The position numbers and the translations under genes were made by a program. A DNA stretch of 64,000 bases from Pseudomonas sp. M47T1. GTDB taxonomy: Bacteria > Pseudomonadota > Gammaproteobacteria > Pseudomonadales > Pseudomonadaceae. The stretch spans positions 111,893 through 175,892 of the forward strand of contig NZ_AJWX01000011.1 in NCBI RefSeq assembly GCF_000263855.1. Direction: 5' to 3'. Under the pieces are notes generated by a model that saw nothing but the letters and a program-made list of their open reading frames with translations, ran no database searches and was not told the DNA's origin. Shown here in pieces: positions 25,562-33,958 of this stretch (position 1 is its first letter; each line of letters begins with the position of its first letter).

Positions 25562-26521
25562 CTACAGGATGTCACCGGCCAGGCGGGCTTCATCCTCGGG
25601 GGACAGAGCCTTCAATTCCTTCGAGGTCATCTTGCTCACGTCCAGCTTCGCCGCCCGAGCACCGATACCCTCTGGCTTGGCCGGGATCTTGGCGGCGCGC
25701 TCAATCCCCTTCTGCAAGTCGGCCTTCGGTGCGGCATCGACTTTCGCCGGAGTCGCCTCAGCCTGAACCGGTGCGTAGCGCGGGCCTACCTTGGCCACTG
25801 CAGCGGTGATGGAATCGCCCACGCTTTTGCCTTTGCCGGTATAGAAGTTGGCCAGCGCCAGCACTTCCTCAATGGCATCTTGGTTCGGCTCGCTGCCGGC
25901 AGAGTCGAGGAATGGGTACGCTTCGTAGGCCTTGGCAATCGCAAGGTCTCGCTCGCCATTGGCCCGGGCCAGGTCATCCCGTTCCTTGTTCGCCTTATAG
26001 CGACGGTCGGCGGCCGCTTCTGCTTTGGCCTCTGCCTCAACGCGCTCAGCCTTTCGGATTTCGGCGCGGATCTGCTTGGCCAGGGTCGAGTCACCGTCCA
26101 AAATTGCCGCGTTGTAGCGGTCTTCGGCGGCGTCGTAGTCATACTCGACCGGCACAGGCTCTTCCTTCGGCTTGGCCGCCGGCGCGCTGCCTTTCACGCG
26201 TGCCAGTTCTTCTTCCAGTTCCAGCACCCGAGCGCGGTGAGCCTTGGCCTCGTCGTTCTTCTCTTGGAAGCGAGAGTGCGGGACCATCTTCGGCTTGTCC
26301 TCGCCAGCGATGGCGGCCAGGGTTTCAGCATCCAGGCCTTGGTCAGCACCGCCAGCATCGGCACCAGCGTCGGCATTGGCTTCGGAACCGCCCTCGCCTT
26401 CCCCCTTGCCCGCTTCGCCAATGCTTTCGAGGGTGGCATCGTCGTCAGTCGGTACGAAGTCGTCGCCGTTGTCCTCGATCTGCTGTTCGTTCAAATCAGT
26501 GTTCTGGTCTTCAGGTTTCAT
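25562..26521 (-). CDS. Scaffolding protein
   Basis: 319 residues, very acidic first ~90 residues (NGDDFVPTDDDATLESIGEAG, then Glu/Asp/Ala runs), a central coiled coil (KNDEAKAHRARVLELEEELARVK and KAERVEAEAKAEAAADRRYKA), and a C-terminus ending MTSKELKALSPEDEARLAGDIL. Acidic, helical composition directly between portal and capsid genes is characteristic of phage scaffolds that guide capsid assembly and leave afterwards. No protease motif. Confidence 0.8.
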   Translation of the reverse strand: MKPEDQNTDLNEQQIEDNGDDFVPTDDDATLESIGEAGKGEGEGGSEANADAGADAGGADQGLDAETLAAIAGEDKPKMVPHSRFQEKNDEAKAHRARVLELEEELARVKGSAPAAKPKEEPVPVEYDYDAAEDRYNAAILDGDSTLAKQIRAEIRKAERVEAEAKAEAAADRRYKANKERDDLARANGERDLAIAKAYEAYPFLDSAGSEPNQDAIEEVLALANFYTGKGKSVGDSITAAVAKVGPRYAPVQAEATPAKVDAAPKADLQKGIERAAKIPAKPEGIGARAAKLDVSKMTSKELKALSPEDEARLAGDIL

Positions 26522-26545
26522 CGTTTGCCCCTTTGGTCAGTTCAA

Positions 26546-26710
26546 TTACTTGGCGATCTTGGCCATGTCGGCCATCTTTTCCTTGGCCAGGGCTTTCGCC
26601 GCGGCCAGGCGCTTGGAGTCCTTGTTGATCTCAATAGCCTCAGCCAGCGTGCGCAGGTCCTGCTCTGCCTGCCATTGCTTGTCCGGACCGGATACGTTCA
26701 CTGGTTTCAT
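26546..26710 (-). CDS. Small helical protein between portal and scaffold
   Basis: 54 residues, starting MKPVNVSGPDKQWQAEQD, then Ala/Lys-rich helices with an AKALAKEKMADMAKIAK end. ATG overlaps the portal stop (ATGA), so translation is coupled. Not recognised, but the placement and clean reading frame support a real gene in the head operon. Confidence 0.65.
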   Translation of the reverse strand: MKPVNVSGPDKQWQAEQDLRTLAEAIEINKDSKRLAAAKALAKEKMADMAKIAK

Positions 26711-28884
26711 GCGGGCGCTCCTTCAATGCGCGGGGTTTCGATGCCTGAGTGCAGGCCTACGGCCGGGCTGGCTGGGTTGAGTGGATCGGTGTTGTGGCGG
26801 ATGTTCAGCGGCGCCGCTGCTGGGCCTTGGTACTGGGGCACGATGGGCGCCGCGTCGTGGTCGACATAGCCGGCCGAGCTCAGGATTACGTCGGCCAGGC
26901 TGGAAGTGGCCGGGGTCTGGGCGATGACGGCAGCGGTCTGAATCGCGCTGAATTGCGACGCCACGGCCTTCGCCACGGTGTCCGCCTGGATGTCTGCTGT
27001 CTGGGCCTTGAGCAGGTCCAGGGAGGCCGCAGACTTCGCCGCATCGGTCTGGGAGCGCGTTGTGTCGGCCTGGGTCTTCGCGGTATCGGCCTGCACTTTG
27101 GCGCTCTGGGCGGCCATGAGCTGGGCTTTGGCCTGCAAAGTCGGATCGACCGGCGCGGCCGGCTGCTTCTCCATCGCGTCGATGATTTCTTGCTTGTTGG
27201 CAAGGTTCGAGTACCGAATGATGAAGGGCCACGGGATGTTGGCGCCCTTCTCGTTCAGCTCGATGGCTTGGAGGAACTGGCTGTTCTCGAACGTGATCTG
27301 CGCCGGCGCCTCGGTAACCACCACGTCGTATTCGCCGATGGTGAGGTCATTCAGGATGCGCTGGTCTGCCTGCGGGAAGTTGAGCGGGATTTCCTGGGTC
27401 TGCTCACGGCCAGTCGCATCCACGTCAGTAATTCGGATGATCCGTGGCTGGTCGTAGAACATCTGGATCATCTCCAGCATCCGGGTGGCCAGCATGCTGC
27501 GCGTGCGCGCCAGGTTGTCGAGCGGCACGGCCAGTTGCTGCTGGGCGGCGAACTGGCGGGTCTGGATGGCAATGCCCGACACCTCGTTGCCCTGGCTGCC
27601 TGACATGGACTCGTTTACGCCTGTGGCTGCCTCAAGCAGGCCCTGGGCTCGGTCGATGATCCGGTCGAAACCAGTGGGCACCTGATTGGGCTGGATCTTC
27701 TGCGGCCGGTTCTCGACGGCGGTGTCTTTCTTGATCACCAAGTGCAGCCCTGTCTCGGCGCCGCGATCCGCCAGCTCGCCGTCGTTCATGTTGGCCAGGG
27801 TGCCGGCCACCGTGATCCAACCGCTGTTCGCTGTGGTGTTGATGATGTGCAGGAACTGGCTCATCGACTTGTTGAGCAGTTGCTGCGGGCCGATGGCGTC
27901 GTCTACCAGGCCGCGAGTGTGGCCACGGCGGAATGTCGGGAAGTACGGCACCACGGTAAAGTGATTGAACGGAGACCAGTCGTCATGCAGCACGGTCTCT
28001 TTGGTCGCAACGACCCAGCGCACGCGCTTGACGCGACGCTTCTGCTTGATGCCCCCGTCCGCCACCATCTGAGCCACGGCTTCGGGCTTCATGTCCTCGA
28101 CAATGCGGATATCACCGGTCGCGGTGATGATGACTTCAGCCTTATCCATCTGCCAGAACTGGCGATCAATGACGCGGATCCGACGGCCTGGGTCATCCTT
28201 CTCCAACGCTTCAGCGAACAGCGGGTCATCGTCGCCAAAGGTTCTGCGCTCCACCTCGTAGCCGTCAGCGGTGAAGATGGTGTCGCCTGACTCTTCATCT
28301 TCGACACTGCGCTGCGCCGCCGAGCCATACAGCGCCTCGATCTCGATCTGGGTCAGCATCCGGTTGACGATGACGTCGGCCCAGTCGTCGGGGTCGTAGC
28401 TGTTCGCATCCGGGTCCGGGATCACGTCCATAGGATCGAGTACATCGATCTTGATCTCACCCAGGATCGTATCGCTGTAGTTCATGCGGACATCGAAGAA
28501 CCCCCGCTGCTGGATGCAGCCGTCACCGAACACCTGGGTCTCCTTGAAGTGGAGCTGGTTGTTGTCGGCGATCTGCATGGCCAACTTGGAAAGCGTGGTG
28601 GCGGTCTCGGCGTCGGCCGGGCCAGAGCGCGGGCGAAAGCCAATATCCATGCGGTTGCCGATCTGGTAACCCACGGCTGCGTTGATCTTGTTCTTGATCT
28701 GGTTGAATTCCAGCGCCGGGCGGCCTGCTGCGGCCAGGATCTGGCGATCAAGCTCCGCCCACTGGTTGCCACCACCCAGGTAGAAGTCCTCGCACAAGCG
28801 CGCCTGCTCCATGTAGCAGGTATGCCCCTTGTTCAGGCCGTACACGTAACGGTCCCAGTTCTCTGTCGCTTTCGGGTCGGCCAT
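26707..28884 (-). CDS. Portal protein
   Basis: 725 residues. N-terminal helices with WDRYVYGLNKGHTCYMEQARL and GGNQWAELDRQILAAAGRPALEFNQIK, typical of P22-like portals; a GYQIGNRMDIGFRP segment; core stretches such as MDVIPDPDANSYDPDDWADVIVNR and PYFPTFRRGHTRGLVDDAIGPQQLLNKSMSQ; and an Ala/Gln/Thr-rich helical C-terminus (KAQLMAAQSAKVQADTAKTQADTTR), the barrel. Long portals of this type occur in podoviruses. Start taken at ATG 28884, two bases after the terminase stop; a GTG at 28893 is possible. Confidence 0.88.
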   Translation of the reverse strand: MADPKATENWDRYVYGLNKGHTCYMEQARLCEDFYLGGGNQWAELDRQILAAAGRPALEFNQIKNKINAAVGYQIGNRMDIGFRPRSGPADAETATTLSKLAMQIADNNQLHFKETQVFGDGCIQQRGFFDVRMNYSDTILGEIKIDVLDPMDVIPDPDANSYDPDDWADVIVNRMLTQIEIEALYGSAAQRSVEDEESGDTIFTADGYEVERRTFGDDDPLFAEALEKDDPGRRIRVIDRQFWQMDKAEVIITATGDIRIVEDMKPEAVAQMVADGGIKQKRRVKRVRWVVATKETVLHDDWSPFNHFTVVPYFPTFRRGHTRGLVDDAIGPQQLLNKSMSQFLHIINTTANSGWITVAGTLANMNDGELADRGAETGLHLVIKKDTAVENRPQKIQPNQVPTGFDRIIDRAQGLLEAATGVNESMSGSQGNEVSGIAIQTRQFAAQQQLAVPLDNLARTRSMLATRMLEMIQMFYDQPRIIRITDVDATGREQTQEIPLNFPQADQRILNDLTIGEYDVVVTEAPAQITFENSQFLQAIELNEKGANIPWPFIIRYSNLANKQEIIDAMEKQPAAPVDPTLQAKAQLMAAQSAKVQADTAKTQADTTRSQTDAAKSAASLDLLKAQTADIQADTVAKAVASQFSAIQTAAVIAQTPATSSLADVILSSAGYVDHDAAPIVPQYQGPAAAPLNIRHNTDPLNPASPAVGLHSGIETPRIEGAPA

Positions 28885-28885
28885 G

Positions 28886-30424
28886 TCAGGCACTCATCGC
28901 TGATTTACGGGCGTTCCGGCGCATCATCTTGGCCTTCCAGTCTTCGGTGAATTGGTCGTCGGCGGAGACGGGCTCGGCGAACGTCAGGGCCAGGGCGTCG
29001 CCGTCATCCGGCGAGCGGCCGATTTCCTTTTTGGCGTCTTCCTTCGGCTTCAGCTTGAGCTGGCCATTGCTGGTGTATTTGTCCTTGGACGCAGAGGTCA
29101 GATCGCCATGCAACTGGTCGTCGTCGGGGATCGACGGGGTGATGTCGTCATGCACCCAGTCGGCCATCTCGCCCCACATCTCGCAGCGCTTGTTGGCGTA
29201 TTTACGGGAGTCGGACGCCGCGGCGCCGAAGTTGACGGCGGTTACGCGGTCACCAAAGCCCAGTTCGACCAGCCGGTCGTAAATGCCCGCGCCCAGCCCG
29301 CCGATATCGATGAACATCATGCGAATGCTCGGGTCATCCCTGAGCATGCGAACGGCCTGACCTGCAACGGCCATGGTGTCGGGTACGTTGTTGCGCTCGA
29401 TGCCCCAGGCGACGCGGCCCTGGCGATGAATGAACGTCGATGTGTCGCCGCCACGGGCTGGGTCGAGGCCGACGACGTGCGCGCCGATGCGCTGCATGTG
29501 GGCGGCCAGCTTCTTGCGGGCCAGCGATACCTTGGTAGTCTTGATCAGCGGCTTGTGGCCAACCTTCTGGAACGCCAGGTCAGGCGTCGCCGGGTACTCT
29601 TGGTTGAACCAGTCCACGTCGCCAGCAAAGTCGGTGGCGATCTTGCCGGCCCGCCAGGCCATTTGCTCCTCATCGAGGTCGTAAGCCTCCATGTACTCAA
29701 GGTCTTCGTCCGACAGCTCAAAGTCCTTCGGCACCGCGCGGCGGTAGCCCTGCTCGACGAACCAGGGGATGAACACGGCCATGTAGTCGGACTTGCCGCC
29801 CACGGCCAGCACCCAGAACTGATGGAACAGGTTGCCCATGCCGTTCGCGGTGGATTCGATGATGGCCTCGCTGCCATCGATCAGCGGCACGGTTTGCCCG
29901 AGGCCCGCCATGATCTTCTGCGCGTTGGCCCAGAACGCCATTTCGGACGCGTGCAGGTATTGAATGGTGTCCGACCGGCCCGCGCCGGGGCTGCCCGCCG
30001 TGGCGACCTTGTAACCGCTGCGCAGCTTGGCAAACGACAGCTCTGTGCCTGAGTTGGCCTTGATGGTCGGGCGCAGCGTGTCGTCGCTCAGCTCGAAAAA
30101 GGTCTTGGCCATGCCGAACAGGTTCTGCGTGGCCGAATCGAGGTGGGTCAGGATCATCGTGCGCTTACCGAAACCCATGCTGGTGCGCTTGTAGAAGCGC
30201 CCGGCAACGTAGGTGCTGATGCCCTGCTGCCGCCCCTTCAGAACGATGGCGCGAACCCAACCCTTGTCCACCTTCTGCTGCTCAATGCGCGCGTGCAGCG
30301 CCCGCTGGGCGTCGTTCCAGACGAAAGGCAGGATTTCCCCTTCCTTCGTGCGGATCTTGAGGTTGCGAGCGCAGTAAAGCTCATCGTCGGTCATGAGCTG
30401 GGAGAGCATGGCATCGGCGGACAT
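28886..30424 (-). CDS. terL: Large terminase subunit (TerL)
   Basis: 512 residues. ATPase half: Walker A-like KGRQQGIST (63-71) and a Walker B-like LHASEMAFW (157-165). Nuclease half: VGLDPARGGDTS (Asp321), FIDIGGLGAGIYDRL (Asp373) and DDGDALALTF (Asp476) give the RNase H-like acidic triad. It packages DNA into the procapsid through the portal encoded next. Overlaps nothing upstream but starts three bases from the Gp49-type gene's stop. The small subunit is not adjacent: it lies 3 kb away beyond the cargo cassette. Confidence 0.93.
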   Translation of the reverse strand: MSADAMLSQLMTDDELYCARNLKIRTKEGEILPFVWNDAQRALHARIEQQKVDKGWVRAIVLKGRQQGISTYVAGRFYKRTSMGFGKRTMILTHLDSATQNLFGMAKTFFELSDDTLRPTIKANSGTELSFAKLRSGYKVATAGSPGAGRSDTIQYLHASEMAFWANAQKIMAGLGQTVPLIDGSEAIIESTANGMGNLFHQFWVLAVGGKSDYMAVFIPWFVEQGYRRAVPKDFELSDEDLEYMEAYDLDEEQMAWRAGKIATDFAGDVDWFNQEYPATPDLAFQKVGHKPLIKTTKVSLARKKLAAHMQRIGAHVVGLDPARGGDTSTFIHRQGRVAWGIERNNVPDTMAVAGQAVRMLRDDPSIRMMFIDIGGLGAGIYDRLVELGFGDRVTAVNFGAAASDSRKYANKRCEMWGEMADWVHDDITPSIPDDDQLHGDLTSASKDKYTSNGQLKLKPKEDAKKEIGRSPDDGDALALTFAEPVSADDQFTEDWKAKMMRRNARKSAMSA

Positions 30425-30427
30425 GGA

Positions 30428-30970
30428 TTACGCCTGTTCGCTGGCTTCGCCGGGAGAAACGGAGACCGTCAGAGCATGCCCGTCTACCTCAACAGGGAGG
30501 CTTGCCTGATTTGCCCCCATCGACAGCACATGACGGGCCACAGCCTGGGCCGCGACCGTGCCGCGATCCAGCTCCGCATTGAGGTCGTCGCAAATCTGCT
30601 CATCAGACAGGGACGCAGCCTGGAAGAGTTGCTGCTTCAGCGCATAGCCCATGAGCGGCCAGATCTTCTGCTCGGCGTTCTGCCGGGCGATCTTGCGGCC
30701 GATCTCAGCATCAAAGTTCTCTGGACTGGCGCAAGCGCTCTCACCGGTAACGGTGAATCCGTTGCGCAGGACCAGCACGCAGAAGGTCAGCAGGTGCATG
30801 CCGTGATTGGCTGTATCCAGCAGCTTGTAACCGTCGCATGCACCGGCGATGCCGTTGGCGGCAGTGAAGAAATGTACGGCTGCAATGTTGGCTTGCAGGT
30901 CGCCCGGAGTGACGCGCGGCGCGGTCAGGCCCTTCGCTTGGATTTCCTGCTCAATCGTTTTGTCGTTCAT
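30428..30970 (-). CDS. Gp49/Sf6 gene 66 family phage protein
   Basis: 180 residues. The core TFCVLVLRNGFTVTGESACASPENFDAEIGRKIARQNAEQKIW with a following GYALKQQL helix fits the N4 Gp49/Sf6 gp66 family, which is widespread in phages and has no firmly known role. Residues after ~115 (helical) extend beyond the family core. First gene of the terminase operon, 38 bp from its late promoter. Confidence 0.75.
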   Translation of the reverse strand: MNDKTIEQEIQAKGLTAPRVTPGDLQANIAAVHFFTAANGIAGACDGYKLLDTANHGMHLLTFCVLVLRNGFTVTGESACASPENFDAEIGRKIARQNAEQKIWPLMGYALKQQLFQAASLSDEQICDDLNAELDRGTVAAQAVARHVLSMGANQASLPVEVDGHALTVSVSPGEASEQA

Positions 30971-31008
30971 GGATGGCGCCCCGCTCGGTTATCAAAATGA
31001 CCTGAGCG

Positions 31009-31036
31009 AGGCTATGTGACTGAATCGGCGGGGCAA
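31009..31036 (-). promoter_or_regulatory. Late promoter copy 4 (terminase-portal-scaffold operon)
   Basis: Minus strand: TTGCCC, 16 bp ending CAGTCACA, TAGCCT. The flanks GCGAGGC on one side and GAATCGGCG on the other are also shared with copy 6. Confidence 0.76.
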
Positions 31037-31079
31037 GTGGGCTTGGGGAAGGCCGGTTATCGGACAGGCAATACTGGCT

Positions 31080-31643
31080 TCAACGATTCTCTGGGTGGGT
31101 GCGTTCCCTGAGCACCTGCGTCAACTCCTCAACGCTCAGCGGACCATAGTTACCATTGCTGCTGTTCCGGCTAACGATGTCCTCAAAAACTCCCAGCATG
31201 CGAAGGTAGGCATCGGCGGTGCGCATGTGAGAGTTCAGGATGCGACCTGAGAACTCAGTCCATCTTTCAAGGTCATCGACAAAAATTTTCGCGATTGCGA
31301 GATACTCATGCTCGTTATTTCCGTCAAAGCCCGGGAAGCTCACATTTCCGCCAAAGTGCGGAACTGCCGCTACGAGATCTGCGCGCCCGGCTGCGTCAAG
31401 TGCGTTGAAGGACATCTCTAGGCGGGACCACATTTCAAGAACGTCACCAACGAACCTAACTTCCTGAGGATCGGAATGGGTTTCCTCGAACACGCCGGGG
31501 TATTTCCATTCCAGCGCCCAACCTTGGTTGTTAACGACCGCACGCTGGACAAAGTCAGGGTCTAGCCCATCTTCAATCTCGAGCTTGCTGTGAATTTCGG
31601 TAAGCAATGTGACGATGAGCTTCTGCTCGTTAGAGAATTCCAT
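31080..31643 (-). CDS. YfbU family protein
   Basis: 187 residues. The segment SFPGFDGNNEHEYLAIAKIFVDDLERWTEF and the start MEFSNEQKLIVTLLTEI, with LEMWSRLEMSFNAL in between, fit the YfbU/UPF0304 family (E. coli YfbU is a small cytosolic protein sometimes linked to cell death, of unclear function). Cargo gene between TerL and TerS, in the late orientation but with no late-promoter copy directly before it. AT content is slightly higher than virion genes. Confidence 0.8.
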   Translation of the reverse strand: MEFSNEQKLIVTLLTEIHSKLEIEDGLDPDFVQRAVVNNQGWALEWKYPGVFEETHSDPQEVRFVGDVLEMWSRLEMSFNALDAAGRADLVAAVPHFGGNVSFPGFDGNNEHEYLAIAKIFVDDLERWTEFSGRILNSHMRTADAYLRMLGVFEDIVSRNSSNGNYGPLSVEELTQVLRERTHPENR

Positions 31644-31727
31644 TTACATGTCTCATGTATCGGCAGATAGCCCAATGCCACTGCATCCTCAGACCATAGC
31701 CTGAAAAGCCATTTTGGCCAGGCAGAA

Positions 31728-31753
31728 AAAAGCCCAGCACATGGCCGGGCTTT
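31728..31753 (-). terminator. Terminator after the small exported-protein gene
   Basis: Inverted repeat AAAGCCC-GC/GC-GGGCTTT with one mismatch, followed by a T6 run on the minus strand. Ends transcription of the gene at 31771. Confidence 0.75.
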
Positions 31754-31770
31754 AGGTGCCAGGAGATCCG

Positions 31771-32073
31771 TCAGCCCGCCAACGGTTCGCCCGCATCGGG
31801 AAACGGGCCGCTGACACCCTTGAATACGAAGCCATGGCCGGACTTGCGCATGTCAGTCAGCGGCGCGCTGGCGGCGACCTGAGACTGCTCGCGCCACTGA
31901 GCCAGAGTCAGGGTCAGGCGCTGGAATGCGACACCCTGCGGCTCGGCCTGCGCGAACGATGCGCGAGCCACCAAGTAGTGGTCGATGTAGTCGCCCGCCG
32001 ACGCGGTGAAGGCGAGACAGGACAGGCAGGCGGCCAGCGCCAGGCCCAGGCATTTGGTCAGTCGATTCATCAT
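31771..32073 (-). CDS. Small exported protein with signal peptide
   Basis: 100 residues. Signal peptide: MMNRLTKC, a hydrophobic LGLALAACLSCLAFT core, and ASA cleavage site before GDYIDHY. The mature ~74-residue part is mildly basic and unrecognised. It lies under late-promoter copy 5 and before a good terminator, so it is a monocistronic late gene. Periplasmic location suggests a lysis or envelope role (possibly spanin-like in timing, but no spanin motif). Confidence 0.65.
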   Translation of the reverse strand: MMNRLTKCLGLALAACLSCLAFTASAGDYIDHYLVARASFAQAEPQGVAFQRLTLTLAQWREQSQVAASAPLTDMRKSGHGFVFKGVSGPFPDAGEPLAG

Positions 32074-32115
32074 GGTGGGGCCCTCGGGTTTCGGTACAGC
32101 ATCAATGGAATGGCC

Positions 32116-32143
32116 AGATTGTGTGACTGGCAGCCGACTGCAA
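32116..32143 (-). promoter_or_regulatory. Late promoter copy 5 (exported-protein gene)
   Basis: Minus strand: TTGCAG, 16 bp ending CAGTCACA, CAATCT. The most diverged -10 of the family, with C in place of the first T, so possibly weaker. Confidence 0.68.
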
Positions 32144-32166
32144 CCCCCCTCACAAACAAATCACTT

Positions 32167-32216
32167 ATGATTAAATTGATCATATGTGTTGCATTTAATC
32201 ATTTATGCTGTAAGAT
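32167..32216 (+). promoter_or_regulatory. hicAB promoter and operator
   Basis: Perfect 10-bp inverted repeat ATGATTAAAT (32167-32176)/ATTTAATCAT (32193-32202) with a 16-bp spacer. A promoter TTGCAT (32189-32194), 16 bp, TAAGAT (32211-32216) overlaps the right arm. The AT-rich palindrome in front of hicA is the expected site for HicB autorepression. Confidence 0.6.
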
Positions 32217-32245
32217 ACCCCCATCGACACAACAAAGGAGGGTCG

Positions 32246-32437
32246 ATGAAATACAGCGAGTTCCGGAGATGGCTGAAAGCCCGGGGGGTGAAGTTCAAAG
32301 CGGCGAAGGGTGGCGGTAGCCACTTCAAAGTCACTGCCCCGAACGGCAAACAAACAGTTTTCTCAGATCACGGCGCCAAGGAGATGGGCGAAGGACTGAG
32401 AAAAGCAATCATCAACCAACTGAGCCTCAAGGATTGA
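32246..32437 (+). CDS. hicA: HicA-type toxin (mRNA interferase)
   Basis: 63 residues from ATG 32246 with AAAGGAGGG just upstream. Fits HicA: double-stranded RNA-binding-like fold, GGGSHFKVT with the catalytic His (residue ~26), preceded by KGGG and followed by an LRKAIINQL helix. HicA cleaves mRNA; HicB neutralises it. Encoded first in the operon, as usual for hicAB. The antitoxin gene starts 57 bp downstream. Confidence 0.9.
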   Translation: MKYSEFRRWLKARGVKFKAAKGGGSHFKVTAPNGKQTVFSDHGAKEMGEGLRKAIINQLSLKD

Positions 32438-32494
32438 GGCTCCACCCCGGAACCCTGACTGTCGGCCCTCATCAATGACACAAAGGAAGCGCCT

Positions 32495-33214
32495 ATGTAC
32501 GAATACCCGATCACCGCGCATCAAGAGGCGGATCACTACTGGTCGTCCTGCACGGACATTCCAGAGGCTCACAGCACCGGTGACTCTCTTGAGGAGTTGC
32601 TGAAAAACGCCGTGGCTGGAATTACGCTCGCCCTGACCATCTACGTTGACCAGGGTCGCGAGATACCTGCAGCATCCGATCCGGCTGAAGATCAGCACCC
32701 CATTGCCCTGCCTGCCGTGACCGTTGCGAAGATCGCCCTGTGGAACGCTATGCGCGCCCAGGGCCTGAAAGTAGCGGACCTGGCTCGTAAGCTGGGCGTG
32801 TCTCATCCGGTAGCAAACCGCCTCGTAGACTTCGAGCACAATTCGAAGATCGAACAGGTGGAAGGCGCACTGGCCGCTCTCGGGCAGACCGTGAAGGCCG
32901 CTACCCGCAACCCGGGCTGGATTCCCCTGCCCTACGGTGGTGCCGAGGCTGGCTTCTACGCCCGCCGGCTGGTGGATGCGTTCCGCGAGCTGGACAAAGG
33001 CGAGATTGTGATCGGTGCTGTTGCTAGCAAGCTGGACGGTGTGAAGCCGCACTCGCTGGATTATCTGCTCCGCTCGCGCTACGCCCGCAACTGCGACACG
33101 AAGCAGGCTGTTCAGGCGGTTGTCGACGACCTGGTTGCGACGGGGCTATTTGCGCGGTCGCGGATGGATGACCCACAGACAGGCCGGGAGGTCGACTCGA
33201 TCAAGTTGGTCTGA
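32495..33214 (+). CDS. hicB: HicB-type antitoxin with a ~100-residue C-terminal extension
   Basis: 239 residues against 130-145 for usual HicB. Residues 1-60 are the degenerate RNase H-like HicB domain (YPITAHQEADHYWSSCTDIPEAHSTGDSLEELLKNA in order). Residues ~78-133 are the helix-turn-helix (VADLARKLGVSHPVANRLVD). Residues ~139-239 (a GFYARRLVDAFRELDKGE helix and DDPQTGREVDSIKLV end) resemble a winged-helix module that normal HicB lacks. The extension is in frame with no internal stop and similar base composition. It may add a second DNA or RNA contact or be a fusion; that is inference. Confidence 0.82.
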   Translation: MYEYPITAHQEADHYWSSCTDIPEAHSTGDSLEELLKNAVAGITLALTIYVDQGREIPAASDPAEDQHPIALPAVTVAKIALWNAMRAQGLKVADLARKLGVSHPVANRLVDFEHNSKIEQVEGALAALGQTVKAATRNPGWIPLPYGGAEAGFYARRLVDAFRELDKGEIVIGAVASKLDGVKPHSLDYLLRSRYARNCDTKQAVQAVVDDLVATGLFARSRMDDPQTGREVDSIKLV

Positions 33215-33322
33215 GCAATTCGGTAATGAGCGCCACGATTTCGAGGCTGGCGTTTCGTGGCGCGCGGCAAGCAAATACAAAACCTAGCAGTAGAGAGCTT
33301 TAGAGGGGGGGGCACGAAGAAT

Positions 33323-33910
33323 ATGTTTTCCAAAAGATGCGATTGGAATGTTGATGACCTCACCGCAGAAGGTTATCCGCCTCTGCTCGGCTACGTATTT
33401 GGCAACCAGGGGTACCGCTCGCTATTGATGGAACCGGATGTGGCGAGGCACCGAGCTGAGTGGCGACAGCTAATCAAAGAACTAACCGCTTGCGGCCCAA
33501 AGATTAGAACTCTTGCAGAAAGCTTTCACACCAAATGGCATGAGTCTCACCATCTCATCCGGGAGCTTGTCGATGACGACGATGCGCTAACTGACATGCT
33601 TTGGACATGGCTTCCTCGGTACAGCGGGCCAGCATTGAGACTGTACCGCGGCGAGAGTATAGATCGCTTCGAACTCGGAAAGATTGGAAGCGCCTGGACC
33701 GATAAAATTGACACAGCCAGAACGTTCGCACGAGGATTAAACGCGCGGGGGCGCGGCGGAGTAATCTTGGACAGCCTTGTACCAGCAGAGGCAATTATCG
33801 CCGCGCCATCCGCTCATAGCATTCGAATTAATGAGTGCGAATTTAGTGTCGACTATCGCAAGTTGGAGGCCATAACCTGCGGCGCCAGTTTTCCTCCCAG
33901 CGGGTTGTAG
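33323..33910 (+). CDS. ADP-ribosyltransferase-like protein (R-S/T-E type)
   Basis: 195 residues from ATG 33323, after a GAGGGGGG tract. The C-terminal half has ART landmarks in order: LRLYRGES with Arg109, GSAWTDKIDTARTFA with the S-x-x-T strand (Ser123-Thr126), VILDSLVPAEAIIA, and NECEFSVD with an E-x-E pair (Glu171/Glu173). In this toxin fold these bind NAD+ and transfer ADP-ribose. The N-terminal half is helical and unrecognised. Rightward cargo gene just after hicAB and convergent to terS. Candidate target-modifying or defence effector; activity not proven. A GTG or ATG 66 bp upstream is less likely. Confidence 0.62.
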   Translation: MFSKRCDWNVDDLTAEGYPPLLGYVFGNQGYRSLLMEPDVARHRAEWRQLIKELTACGPKIRTLAESFHTKWHESHHLIRELVDDDDALTDMLWTWLPRYSGPALRLYRGESIDRFELGKIGSAWTDKIDTARTFARGLNARGRGGVILDSLVPAEAIIAAPSAHSIRINECEFSVDYRKLEAITCGASFPPSGL

Positions 33911-33958
33911 CCGACTTTTATAGTCGCAGCGAGCCTCGCCAATCTTGCAGCCAGTTGA

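Noticed and set aside
25541..26869. 442-codon plus frame opposite the scaffold gene
   Set aside because: Shadow of the acidic, alanine-rich scaffold; no start context.
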